Positions 15,448 to 23,669 of a DNA stretch of 24,551 nucleotides are shown piece by piece. The DNA is from JAPLDA01 sp043783155 (GTDB taxonomy: Bacteria > Bacteroidota > Bacteroidia > AKYH767-A > 2013-40CM-41-45). The notes under the pieces are model-generated. The model saw only the letters and a program-made list of their open reading frames with translations. It ran no database searches and was not told where the DNA came from. The position numbers were made by a program, and so were the translations under genes. The stretch's first letter is position 1; each line of letters begins with the position of its first letter. The stretch lies in contig JAYVZS010000111.1 of NCBI GenBank assembly GCA_043783155.1, positions 1 through 24,551 of the forward strand, written 5' to 3'.

Positions 15448-18105
15448 ATGAGAAAAATTTTTCTAACTGTAATTTGTTTTCTGCTGGTTGTGTTTGTCGC
15501 TGATGCGACGCACAACCGTGCGGGCGAAATTACATATTCTTGTGTAGGACCACTGCAATATGAAGTAACCATTACTACCTATACAAAAATATCGGGGATC
15601 AGTGGTCAGGCCGATCGGCCTGTTCTTGATTCTGTTCATTGGGGTGATGGAACATCCGACTCGTTTCAACGGGTGAATAACGGTGGCAACGGGCAGGATT
15701 TACCGGGGCTTGATATACGAGTGAACATTTACAAGAGAACCCACACGTATCGTGGTTCGGGAACGTTTGATATTAATTTTGCTGACCCGAATCGAAATGC
15801 TGATGTGGTGAATATTCCCGGATCAGTGAATGTTCCTTTTTTCCTGCACACCATTCTTGTTATTAATCGTTTTTTAGGTGCTTGCGATAATTCACCTATA
15901 CTGCTTAACCCGCCTATCGACCGCGGTTGCGTAGGTGTACCGTTCATTCACAACCCGAATGCGTATGACCCTGACGGAGATAGTATTTCGTATGCGTTGA
16001 CCGATTGTCTTCAAGGACAGAATGATCCGGTAACCGGTTATACCCTTCCGCAGGCATCTGTTTCGCTGACGCTGAACGCTACCACAGGCGATTTGATATG
16101 GGATTCACCCCTCGCATCGGGAGAATATAACATTGCTATACTTATTATTTCCTGGCGCTACGGAATTCAGATGTCTACCATTGAACGCGATATGCAAATC
16201 GTGATCGGCAATTGCGACAATCATCCGCCGCAAATCACGCCGTTAACCGATACCTGTGTGTTGGCCGGCGATACTCTTTCTTTCGATGTACACGCAACCG
16301 ATCGTGATAGTAATCTTGTTGAACTGACTTCGACCGGTGGCCCATACTTCGTTACTGATCCTGCTGTATTCGTGCAGCCACCATTAGGAATTTCTGTAAC
16401 GGGTCATTTCCACTGGGACACCCAATGTCATCACATTCGTAAGCAGCCCTATCATGTGGAGTTCAAGGCGAAGGACGATGGAAATGGAACCGGTTATCAG
16501 CTGGTTGATTTGAAAGGCAGAAACATTTTTGTAATCGCGCCGGCTCCGACGAATCCGGTCGCGAATCCTGTGGGGAATTCAATTGCCTTATCGTGGAGTC
16601 CGGGCGCTTGCTCCAATGATACCGGTTATGCCATCTACAGGCGAACCGGATTGTATTCAGGAACCATTGAATGTCCTTGCCAGACAGGAGTTCCGGGTTT
16701 TACCGGCTATGCGCTGCTTGATACCGTAAGCGGACATAACCATACAACATACACCGATAACAATCATGGAATCGGATTGGTTCCCGGCAATGAATATTGC
16801 TATATCATCACCGCTCTCTATTCGGATGGTGCAGAGAGTTGTGCATCGCCACAGGTTTGTTCGTTACTGAAAAAAGATATTCCGGTTATCACCAATGCAA
16901 GTGTCAACTATACAGATGTTGTAACTGGTTCCATCTATGTTGCCTGGAGCAGGCCTACTGAAATTGATTCCGTCCAGTATCCGTCACCGTATGAATACAG
17001 GGTGTATCAGTCAAATGATTTCTTCGGAACAAATCCTTCTCTCATTGCTACCTTTCACGATCTGAATGATACGACGATAGTGGATACAGTCATCAACACG
17101 TTTAATAAACCATGGTCATACAAAGTTGATATGTACTACGACAGCTCCGGAACACCGGGTTACAAAGGCAGCACGCAAATAGCATCATCTGTCTATTTGA
17201 AGATATTGCCAACCGATAAAAGGTTAATCCTTTCATGGGAAGAACATGTACCTTGGACGAACAACAGGTATGATATCTTCCGCCTGGATACGTCTTCGTC
17301 GCTCGTATGGGATTCTATTGCAACCACAGCCGGTCAGTCGTATATTGATTCCGGGTTGACAAATGGAAACAGTTATTGTTATTACATCCGCAGTGTGGGC
17401 TCTTATTCATCTTCAGGTTTCGTAAATCCGATCATCAATTTTTCACAAGACACCTGTTCCATTCCAATTGATAATGTTTCTCCCTGTGCGCCGGTTCTTC
17501 ATGTGCTCACCGATTGCATTGATGAACAAAACGGTTTGAACTGGAACAATCCTGATCCTACATGTGCCGATGACGTGAAGTATTACAAAATTTATTTTAA
17601 TTCCGCCGGGAATACTGACTATACATTGATTGCTACCATCAACGATCCGCATACAACTTCATTTGTTCACGCCAATCTTACTTCGCTTGCCGGTTGTTAT
17701 AAAGTAACGGCCGTCGACTCGGTTGGAAATGAATCTACCGATGCTCTTGAGTTTTGTGTAGACACGTGCAGAGAATATGTACTTCCATCTGTTTTCACAC
17801 CGAACGGAGATGGTTCTAATGATCTCTTTCATCCATGTGATTTAACAACGGATCCTGATTTTCAGAAAAAAAATTGCCCTCCATATAAGAATGTGAAAGA
17901 CATCGACATTAAAATTTTTAACCGTTGGGGGAATCTGGAATTTGAAACAAGCAACAAAGATGTTAACTGGAATGGAACCAACCAAAGTAGTGGTAAAGAA
18001 TGCCCTGATGGCGTTTACTACTATATTTGCAAAGTGAATTTTTACCGGTTGAATGGTACCGAAACAAAAGAACTTCACGGCTTTGTTCATTTGGTGAGAG
18101 AATAA
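15448..18105 (+). CDS. Large type IX-secreted multidomain surface protein (type B sorting domain)
   Basis: An 885-residue secreted protein. The ATG at 15448 is chosen because it opens a clean signal peptide (MRKIFLTVICFLLVVFVADA). The mature N-terminus THNRAGEITYSCVGPLQYEV is a module common to many large Bacteroidota surface proteins. It is followed by PKD/cadherin-like segments (NPNAYDPDGDSISYAL) and about three fibronectin type III-like repeats with paired cysteines (about 375-770). Residues 778-885 (VLPSVFTPNGDGSNDLFHP, KIFNRWG, WNGTNQSSGKECPDGVYYY) are the gliding-motility-associated C-terminal domain that acts as a type B type IX secretion signal. No catalytic motif is visible, so adhesion or a structural surface role is inferred. 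Confidence 0.9.
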   Translation: MRKIFLTVICFLLVVFVADATHNRAGEITYSCVGPLQYEVTITTYTKISGISGQADRPVLDSVHWGDGTSDSFQRVNNGGNGQDLPGLDIRVNIYKRTHTYRGSGTFDINFADPNRNADVVNIPGSVNVPFFLHTILVINRFLGACDNSPILLNPPIDRGCVGVPFIHNPNAYDPDGDSISYALTDCLQGQNDPVTGYTLPQASVSLTLNATTGDLIWDSPLASGEYNIAILIISWRYGIQMSTIERDMQIVIGNCDNHPPQITPLTDTCVLAGDTLSFDVHATDRDSNLVELTSTGGPYFVTDPAVFVQPPLGISVTGHFHWDTQCHHIRKQPYHVEFKAKDDGNGTGYQLVDLKGRNIFVIAPAPTNPVANPVGNSIALSWSPGACSNDTGYAIYRRTGLYSGTIECPCQTGVPGFTGYALLDTVSGHNHTTYTDNNHGIGLVPGNEYCYIITALYSDGAESCASPQVCSLLKKDIPVITNASVNYTDVVTGSIYVAWSRPTEIDSVQYPSPYEYRVYQSNDFFGTNPSLIATFHDLNDTTIVDTVINTFNKPWSYKVDMYYDSSGTPGYKGSTQIASSVYLKILPTDKRLILSWEEHVPWTNNRYDIFRLDTSSSLVWDSIATTAGQSYIDSGLTNGNSYCYYIRSVGSYSSSGFVNPIINFSQDTCSIPIDNVSPCAPVLHVLTDCIDEQNGLNWNNPDPTCADDVKYYKIYFNSAGNTDYTLIATINDPHTTSFVHANLTSLAGCYKVTAVDSVGNESTDALEFCVDTCREYVLPSVFTPNGDGSNDLFHPCDLTTDPDFQKKNCPPYKNVKDIDIKIFNRWGNLEFETSNKDVNWNGTNQSSGKECPDGVYYYICKVNFYRLNGTETKELHGFVHLVRE

Positions 18106-18164
18106 AATCACTATACGTTTTTTTAGCAAAGGATTATTCAGATATTTAAATTTATTGATGTGTT

Positions 18165-18755
18165 ATGTTTACGGGAATTGTTGAAGCAATTGGTGTTCTG
18201 AAAAAAACCGTCAGTGAATCCTCAAACGTACGGCTAACAATACAATCAGCGTTTACGCATGAGCTGAAGGTGGATCAGAGTATTTGTCATAACGGAGTTT
18301 GTCTTACCGTGACTACCCTTCATGACGATGGGTATGATGTGGTGGCCATTGAAGAAACAATTTCCAGAACCAATCTTGGTCAGCTGAAAGCAGGCGACAA
18401 AATCAATCTCGAGAGAAGCATGAAACTCGGCGACCGTTTGGACGGGCATCTTGTTCAGGGCCATGTGGATGAAACGGCAAGATGTAAAAAGATCGAAGAG
18501 AAAGACGGAAGTGTGTTGTTTACATTTGAATATAATCCCTTATCGCAGAACATCACCGTTGAGAAAGGTTCTGTTTGTGTGAATGGCGTGAGTCTGACTG
18601 TTGTGATGTCGGAGAAAAATTTGTTTTCTGTCGCCATCATTCCGTATACATTTCAACATACTAATTTTCATGTATTGAAAACGGGTGATGCAGTGAATCT
18701 TGAATTTGATATCATCGGAAAATACATCAGCCGCCTGATGCAGGAAAGAAGCTAG
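18165..18755 (+). CDS. ribE: Riboflavin synthase, alpha subunit
   Basis: A 196-residue enzyme that dismutates two 6,7-dimethyl-8-ribityllumazine molecules to riboflavin and a pyrimidinedione. It starts with the diagnostic MFTGIVEAIG and has two lumazine-binding barrels (about 1-95 and 97-190). Each has the GH/LDGH-type and NGVxLTV elements: CHNGVCLTV (41-49) and CVNGVSLTV (138-146), with LDGHLVQGHVDE (92-103) between. The length is usual for the family, which works as a trimer. It is preceded by a 59-base gap and no other riboflavin gene is present. No flavin riboswitch is seen upstream, as expected for this phylum. Confidence 0.95.
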   Translation: MFTGIVEAIGVLKKTVSESSNVRLTIQSAFTHELKVDQSICHNGVCLTVTTLHDDGYDVVAIEETISRTNLGQLKAGDKINLERSMKLGDRLDGHLVQGHVDETARCKKIEEKDGSVLFTFEYNPLSQNITVEKGSVCVNGVSLTVVMSEKNLFSVAIIPYTFQHTNFHVLKTGDAVNLEFDIIGKYISRLMQERS

Positions 18756-18960
18756 CGATTTAAATTTGATATCACTGAGTTTAAAAAAACGCGCTTCAAA
18801 TAGTTACTATGGTACTTGCAATTCGCACATGGCAACCACACAAACCCAAAATTGCAAGAGCGTATTTTTTATTCCACCCAAAAAGAATTTAAAAATATTT
18901 TCTCCCGCCAACAAAAAAAATGAATCTCCCCTTTAGGTAATCTTGTGCGCGGGCTTTGAA

Positions 18961-18996
18961 CGAAGAAGACTACGTCGCGTACGCTTCGATTTTTTT
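18961..18996 (+). terminator. Possible terminator hairpin after riboflavin synthase
   Basis: CGAAG (18961-18965) can pair with CTTCG (18984-18988), and an inner TACG/CGTA stem forms around TCG. The structure is followed by seven T residues (18990-18996). It could terminate the ribE transcript about 205 bases beyond its stop codon, or be a leader hairpin of the next gene, whose ATG is at 19025. The stem has an asymmetric internal loop, so support is moderate. Confidence 0.35.
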
Positions 18997-19024
18997 CATT
19001 CGTACAAATAGTACAACAAATAAT

Positions 19025-19414
19025 ATGACCACAATCTTATCCGACGCCGAACAACAAATCATCGCACTCGAAAAAAAACTTCTCGACGCGTTTGCGAATA
19101 GAGATCCTCAAACGATAGACGAATTACTTCATGATAATTCTCTTTTTGTTTATCCAAACGGACAATCAGTAACAAAGCAAATGGTGATGGATAATTATCG
19201 ATCAGGAAACTTGGCTTTATCAGACATTACATCAAATGATCTGATTATTAACTTCATTGATGATACGGCGATTGTTTCAGTCAACCTGTATTTACAAGGA
19301 AAATATTTCGACCAGATAATACGCTCACGGTTTCGATACCTGAGAGTGTGGGAATTGTTTAATAACGGATGGGAGGTAATTGCTGTGAGCGGGGTTCCGA
19401 TCAATAATAAATGA
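19025..19414 (+). CDS. Small NTF2-like (SnoaL/DUF4440-type) protein
   Basis: A 129-residue soluble protein with the layout of the NTF2-like fold. There are two N-terminal helices (EQQIIALEKKLLDAFANRDPQTIDELLHDNSLFVYPNG), then KQMVMDNYRSG and a beta-rich C-terminal half ending RFRYLRVWELFNNGWEVIAVSG. The ATG at 19025 is preferred to an in-frame TTG at 18956, because the extra 23 codons run through the hairpin and are not conserved in type. Members of this fold include isomerases, cyclases, hydrolases and non-catalytic binding proteins. No catalytic residue can be named here and the neighbours give no hint. Confidence 0.7.
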   Translation: MTTILSDAEQQIIALEKKLLDAFANRDPQTIDELLHDNSLFVYPNGQSVTKQMVMDNYRSGNLALSDITSNDLIINFIDDTAIVSVNLYLQGKYFDQIIRSRFRYLRVWELFNNGWEVIAVSGVPINNK

Positions 19415-19456
19415 ACTTCCTGACAGGGCTTTCCATTCGATCATAGTCACTTTAGG

Positions 19457-19485
19457 TTGATCACAATAATATTTTTATATCTTTC
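19457..19485 (+). promoter_or_regulatory. Candidate promoter for the ComF gene
   Basis: TTG (19457-19459), an 18-base spacer and TATCTTTC (19478-19485) are close to the Bacteroidota pattern TTG-N19-21-TAnnTTTG, with one mismatch in the -7 box. The start codon is at 19531, giving a leader of roughly 40 bases. Confidence 0.45.
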
Positions 19486-19530
19486 AGGACTTTTTCTGAT
19501 TTGTTGTTTATCATTTTTATTTTTTTCTCG

Positions 19531-20214
19531 ATGAATATTCTTTCTGACTTACTCTGGATTTTGTTTCCCGAACTCTGTGCTTCCTGCGACAAAGCGCTTA
19601 ACTCCGGTGAAGTGTGTCTGTGTACATACTGTCGTTTCCATCTTCCGAAAACAAATTTTCACCTTCAAAAAGAAAATCCCATCGTCAAACATTTCTGGGG
19701 AAAGGTAGATGTGAATGCGGCGGCGGCATATTATTATTTCAGCAAAGGAGAAAAAGTGCAGCATCTTATTCACCAGTTAAAGTACCAGGGGAAAAAGGAA
19801 GTCGGTAATTTTGTCGGCGAAGCGTACGGAACCGATTTGAAACGGTCAGCTCTTTTTGCAACCGCTGAAATTGTTGTGCCTGTTCCGCTGCATGCCACCA
19901 AACTTCGTAAACGTGGTTTCAATCAAAGTGATTTTTTCGCGCAGGGACTTTCGGTAGCCATGAATATTCCATGGTCGCCCGATGCGTTGAAAAGAAATCT
20001 CGCTACAGAAACACAGACAAGAAAACACCGCTATGAACGTTATGAAAATGTGGATCGTGTTTTTGAAGTCAACAAACCGGAATTAATGGAAGGGAAGCAT
20101 GTACTCTTGGTTGATGATGTTGTGACAACCGGCTCAACGTTTACTTCCTGTGCAGAAGCAATTCTGGAGTTACCCGGCACCACTGTGAGTATTGCAGCGA
20201 TGGCGTATGCATAA
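19531..20214 (+). CDS. comF: ComF-family phosphoribosyltransferase-like protein
   Basis: A 227-residue protein of the ComF family, required for DNA uptake and recombination during transformation in naturally competent bacteria. A four-cysteine zinc finger is present near the N-terminus (Cys16, Cys19, Cys31, Cys34). The C-terminal half is a type I phosphoribosyltransferase domain: VVPVPLHATKLRKRGFNQS and the PRPP-binding loop LLVDDVVTTGST (192-203). ATG 19531 is chosen over TTG 19501, which only adds a hydrophobic MLFIIFIFFS stretch. The gene is monocistronic, with a plausible promoter 46 bases upstream. ComF homologues also occur in species not known to be competent, so competence itself is not shown. 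Confidence 0.88.
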   Translation: MNILSDLLWILFPELCASCDKALNSGEVCLCTYCRFHLPKTNFHLQKENPIVKHFWGKVDVNAAAAYYYFSKGEKVQHLIHQLKYQGKKEVGNFVGEAYGTDLKRSALFATAEIVVPVPLHATKLRKRGFNQSDFFAQGLSVAMNIPWSPDALKRNLATETQTRKHRYERYENVDRVFEVNKPELMEGKHVLLVDDVVTTGSTFTSCAEAILELPGTTVSIAAMAYA

Positions 20215-20270
20215 AAAAGTAATATATCAAAAAGCAATAATGCTAAATTTACCTAATAACTCTTCACGCA

Positions 20271-20375
20271 CTTTGCGCCTGTCCGCTGACAGCCGGGAAA
20301 ACTTTCGCGGTCTTTGCGGTTTAAAAAAATTTCAACCGCAAAGTTCGCAAAGATAAAATGGCAAAGTACGCAGAG
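20271..20375. repeat. Palindromic cluster of CTTTGCG / CGCAAAG units
   Basis: Three CTTTGCG-like units (20271, 20302, 20312) are mirrored by CGCAAAG-like units (20336, 20346, about 20361, about 20369). The core CTTTGCGGTT (20312-20321) pairs perfectly with AACCGCAAAG (20334-20343) around a 12-base AT-rich loop. Such CGCAAAG arrays are characteristically found next to GxxExxY genes in Bacteroidota, which is the gene that follows here. The structure is directly visible; whether it is mobile or regulatory is unknown. Confidence 0.75.
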
Positions 20376-20391
20376 AAAAAATAAAGGATCT

Positions 20392-20770
20392 ATGACAGAG
20401 AATGAAATTTCAAATAAAATAATTGGGATGGCTATTGAAGTGCATAAAGCATTAGGTCCCGGATTGTTGGAAAGCGCTTATAAGGAATGCCTGTTTTTTT
20501 AAGATCGTAAAAGCAGGTTTGTCAGCCGAAAAAGAAAAAGCAATACCGTTGGTTTTTGAAGATGTCAAATTGGAATGTGGCTATAGAATAGATGTTTTAG
20601 TGATGAATAAAGTAGATATTGAAATAAAAAGTGTTGGGGCGATCAATGGTATTCATTTAGCTGAGACACTTACCTATTTGAAACTCGGAAACTACAAATT
20701 GGGATTGCTTATAAACTTCAATGTCGTCTTATTGAAGGATGGAATCAAGAGAGTCGTAAATAACTTATAA
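20392..20770 (+). pseudogene. GxxExxY protein gene, frameshifted in a T7 run
   Basis: Encodes a small PD-(D/E)xK-nuclease-like protein of the GxxExxY family, of unsettled function. The first 36 codons from ATG 20392 carry the name motif within ALGPGLLESAYKECLFF and stop at TAA 20500-20502. The next frame resumes directly with KIVKAGLSAEKEKAIPLVFEDV and continues to the family ending LINFNVVLLKDGIKRVV, stop 20768-20770. Removing one T from the run of seven at 20494-20500 restores a single reading frame of about 125 codons, the normal size. The nuclease-like segment YRIDVLV with DIEIKSV remains intact. This may be a recent mutation, a sequencing error or a slippage-controlled gene. It follows the CGCAAAG palindrome typical of this family. 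Confidence 0.85.
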
Positions 20771-20878
20771 CCATCATCAACAATGGGTTTGTATTCAGAT
20801 CGTTTTAGTTTTAGCATTGTAGCGAATGGAGAAGTGTCCTCTCATTTAATTTTTTCATCTTTGTAAAAAGTTTTTTCA

Positions 20879-21364
20879 ATGGCCGAGTCCATAAATATTC
20901 CATTACAAATTACCGACAAGAAGGAAAAGTATGAATTGCTTCTTCCGCAGATAAAAGCATTGGTAGATGGCGAAAGCGATTTGATTGCAAATCTTTCCAA
21001 CATTATGGCAGCGCTAAAATTTGGAATGAACTTTTTCTGGGTAGGAATTTATTTTGTGAAAAATGATGAATTGGTTTTGGGTCCGTTCCAGGGTCCCGTT
21101 GCCTGCGTCCGCATCAAACATGGAAAAGGTGTTTGCGGGACGAGCTGGCAAAAAGCGGAAACCATCATCGTGCCCGATGTGGATCAATTTCCCGGTCATA
21201 TCGCCTGCAACTCTGAATCGAAATCAGAAATAGTTCTTCCCGTTTTCAAAAATAAAAATGTGATGGCTGTTATCGACGTCGACAGCAATGTGCTTTCTGA
21301 TTTTGATGCAATCGATGGAATGTATCTGACTGAAATTTCAAAGTTGATTGAAACACTTTTGTAA
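20879..21364 (+). CDS. Free methionine-(R)-sulfoxide reductase, GAF-domain
   Basis: A 161-residue single GAF-domain enzyme of the fRMsr (YebR) type, which reduces free methionine-R-sulfoxide using thioredoxin. All three redox cysteines are present: Cys76 (VACVRIKHGKG), Cys86 (GVCGTSW) and Cys110 (FPGHIACNSESKSEIVLPV). The order and spacing match characterised family members, so an active oxidative-repair enzyme is expected rather than a signalling GAF domain. A CATCTTTG sequence at 20856-20863 resembles a -7 box with one mismatch. Its stop codon overlaps the start of the next gene by one base, which suggests translational coupling. Confidence 0.9.
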   Translation: MAESINIPLQITDKKEKYELLLPQIKALVDGESDLIANLSNIMAALKFGMNFFWVGIYFVKNDELVLGPFQGPVACVRIKHGKGVCGTSWQKAETIIVPDVDQFPGHIACNSESKSEIVLPVFKNKNVMAVIDVDSNVLSDFDAIDGMYLTEISKLIETLL

Positions 21365-23004
21365 TGAACAGCAGCCGGTATTTTTTTATCATCATCCTGT
21401 CAATGATTGCTGTTTCCTGCGCGAACCAGGTAACTCCGCAAGGAGGAGACAAGGATGTGAAGCCCCCAAAAGTGACGAAAGCATCTCCTGAAAATTATTC
21501 AACCGGCTTCAATTCAAATAAAGTTGAAATAACATTTGATGAATATATTCAATTGAAAGATTTGAGCAGCCAGCTCATTGTTTCGCCTCCGCTCTTGAGA
21601 AATCCAGAAACAAAAATAAAACAGAAGACGTTGATTGTTCAATTAGACGATACACTTCGCCCGAATACCACGTATACATTAAACTTTGGTAACGCAATTC
21701 TCGATAATGATGAAGGAAATGTGCTGGAAGATTTTCAATATGTATTTTCTACCGGTGATGTAATTGACTCTCTCAAAATTTCAGGAACAGTTGAAACGGC
21801 GTGGGATAAAAAAAAAGAAAAAGGAATTCTCGTGATGCTTTACAAAGAGCAGGATGATTCACTCCCATTAAAGCGGAGACCGGATTATTTTGCAAAGACG
21901 AATGACAAGGGAGAATTTCATATCACCAACATCGCACCGGCGGCCTACAAAATTTTTGCGTTGAAGGAATCAAACGCTGACTATCTTTTTAATACTCCTG
22001 AGGAAAGCGTGGCATTTCTGAGCATTCCTGTTATGTCCAACTCTTCAGCGGTTTCACTTCAGTTATTCACGGAGAAGCCGCGACAGCGAATCGTGAAGAG
22101 TTCTTCGGAAGAGCCCGGGAAGGCGATGATTATTTTTTCACAACCGGCACCGGATGTATCATATAAGTTCATCAGCGATTCCGCAAAATGTGATCTCGCA
22201 TTTGTGGAATCGTCAAAGAAGAAGGACACACTTACTTTTTGGTATAGGAATCTGAATCTCGATTCGCTTGTCCTTTTCCTCAGTAACAACAAAACCATTC
22301 ATGATACTGTGTCCATTCGCTTGTTCAGGAGCGAAGGAAAAACCTTCTCGAGAAGAAAATCTACGCTCAGCATTTCCACGGGTTTCAATGCGGGTGATAT
22401 GTTTGATCTCAACAAAAATCTCGTCCTGCAATTCAATCATCCTGTCTCAGCATCCGATTTTTCGAAAATCAGTTTGAAGGAAGATACGATTGATGCAAGT
22501 AATCTCAACATGACCTTTACCGATTCATTAAAACGAACATTGATCATTAAACATTCCTGGAAAGAAAAGGCCACATATCATTTATTTATTCCCACGACGG
22601 GATTCACGGATATCTTCGGACTAAAAAATGATACACTTTTAACTTCTTTCCGCGTGCATCAATTGGGTGATTATGGAACGCTTACTCTGAAAATGAAATT
22701 AAAAGATCCCGGTATGCAATACATCGTGTTGCTGATTGACGCCAACGAAAACAGTGTCCGTTCCTCTTTTATTCATTCTGATACAACGTTGAATTATGAT
22801 TTTCTGAATCCGCAGGTGTATCGTCTTAAGATTATTGAAGACACGAACAGCAATGGTGAATGGGACACAGGAAATTACCTCGGAAAAATTCAACCCGAGA
22901 ATGTTCTGTATTATCCGGAGAACATAACCATCCGCGCGAACTGGGATGTGGATGTTAATTGGAGGGTGGATGTTGGAAGCAGCGGGAGTAGCAGTAAGCA
23001 GTAG
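21364..23004 (+). CDS. Large Ig-like domain lipoprotein
   Basis: A 546-residue predicted lipoprotein with lipobox IAVSC (Cys19). Residues about 33-130 form a bacterial Ig-like domain (Big_5 type): PPKVTKASPENYSTGF, KVEITFDEYIQL, TYTLNFGNAILDNDEGN, ending FVFSTGD-like. A carboxypeptidase-regulatory-like segment follows (about 135-215, GEFHITNIAPAAYKIFALKE). The middle and C-terminal parts repeat Ig-like and beta-rich patterns, ending in a segment with DTNSNGEWDTGNYL. The architecture is common in Bacteroidota, always of unknown function. It overlaps the fRMsr stop codon (TAATG). The last nine residues, GSSGSSSKQ, are encoded by the start of a degenerate repeat region and are unlikely to belong to the folded protein. 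Confidence 0.8.
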   Translation: MNSSRYFFIIILSMIAVSCANQVTPQGGDKDVKPPKVTKASPENYSTGFNSNKVEITFDEYIQLKDLSSQLIVSPPLLRNPETKIKQKTLIVQLDDTLRPNTTYTLNFGNAILDNDEGNVLEDFQYVFSTGDVIDSLKISGTVETAWDKKKEKGILVMLYKEQDDSLPLKRRPDYFAKTNDKGEFHITNIAPAAYKIFALKESNADYLFNTPEESVAFLSIPVMSNSSAVSLQLFTEKPRQRIVKSSSEEPGKAMIIFSQPAPDVSYKFISDSAKCDLAFVESSKKKDTLTFWYRNLNLDSLVLFLSNNKTIHDTVSIRLFRSEGKTFSRRKSTLSISTGFNAGDMFDLNKNLVLQFNHPVSASDFSKISLKEDTIDASNLNMTFTDSLKRTLIIKHSWKEKATYHLFIPTTGFTDIFGLKNDTLLTSFRVHQLGDYGTLTLKMKLKDPGMQYIVLLIDANENSVRSSFIHSDTTLNYDFLNPQVYRLKIIEDTNSNGEWDTGNYLGKIQPENVLYYPENITIRANWDVDVNWRVDVGSSGSSSKQ

Positions 23005-23135
23005 GCCGTTGGCAGTTGGCAGTAAGTAGTGTCAGTCGCCAGTGCTGTTTGAAAATGTGTTGGTTTCAATGACCGTAAAAGTGTTTCGCCACATGCACTA
23101 CGAAGCGCACTGCTGCTACATACTGCTACTGCCGA
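22980..23135. repeat. Degenerate GGCAGT/AGCAGT repeats with inverted partner
   Basis: The left block (about 22980-23045) is built from short AGCAGTA, GGCAGTT and AGTAG units. The right block (about 23106-23135, CACTGCTGCTACATACTGCTACTGCCGACT) is roughly its reverse complement. The two flank about 60 bases of unrelated sequence. The left block begins inside the lipoprotein gene. Low-complexity intergenic repeats of this kind occur in Bacteroidota. The 218-base gap to the next gene contains this repeat plus a probable promoter (TATCTTTC at 23197-23204) and no other gene. Confidence 0.6.
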
Positions 23136-23222
23136 CTCTCACCGCCGAACGACTTCTGCAATTAACAGTCAACAGTAAACTGTGAACTTTTTTTCTTATC
23201 TTTCGATTCCAAACCAAAGACC

Positions 23223-23660
23223 GTGAAAAGACACAATTCACTTCTTACTTTTTCCCGCGAACATCACACTGCTTTGCTGCTTGCCCAGGTGCTTAAAAAA
23301 GATTCGCCGGAGTTCAGGGGAATGCCGGTTAAAATTCCAGACAAGGTTGAATACCTGAAAGCAAAATATCATACTGAACTCAAGAAACATTTTCATTCCG
23401 AAGAAAATATTTTATTTCCTTTTCTCACTGGGAAAAACAACTTGATTGACGAACTGATCCAAGACCTCATTCATGATCACAACAAACTGGCGGAAAATGT
23501 TGCCAAGCTCGACGAACTCCACGATTATGAAAAACTTTTAGATGAAACAGGGCATCTCCTCGAATGCCACATCCGCAAAGAAGAGCGTGTGCTTTTTCAG
23601 AAGATCCAGGAAGTGTTGAGTGAAGAAGAGTTGAATGAGCTGGAGAAACTTTTGAAGTGA
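23223..23660 (+). CDS. Hemerythrin HHE-domain protein
   Basis: A 145-residue all-helical protein with the spacing of a hemerythrin-type di-iron site. Candidate ligands are His14/His15 (REHHTALLLAQ), His56 or His58 with Glu60 (KKHFHSEENILFPF), His84/His86 (LIHDHNKL), and His116 with Glu120 (ECHIRKEERVLF). Such domains bind O2 or NO, store iron or sense oxygen; no extra domain is present to choose among these. It starts at GTG 23223; no usable ATG occurs before residue 34. A TATCTTTC box lies 19 bases upstream. The gene ends 9 bases from the convergent omega-amidase gene with no terminator between them. Confidence 0.88.
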   Translation: MKRHNSLLTFSREHHTALLLAQVLKKDSPEFRGMPVKIPDKVEYLKAKYHTELKKHFHSEENILFPFLTGKNNLIDELIQDLIHDHNKLAENVAKLDELHDYEKLLDETGHLLECHIRKEERVLFQKIQEVLSEEELNELEKLLK

Positions 23661-23669
23661 CGATGGTTT

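Noticed and set aside
18703..18774. Direct repeat AATTTGATATCA at 18703-18714 and 18763-18774
   Set aside because: One copy lies within the ribE coding sequence (EFDIIG) and the other just after the stop; 12 AT-rich bases without further symmetry are most likely coincidence or a small duplication.
20215..20391. Possible CRISPR array suggested by repeated CGCAAAG units
   Set aside because: Units are only 7-8 bases, irregularly spaced and in both orientations, with no spacers of constant length.
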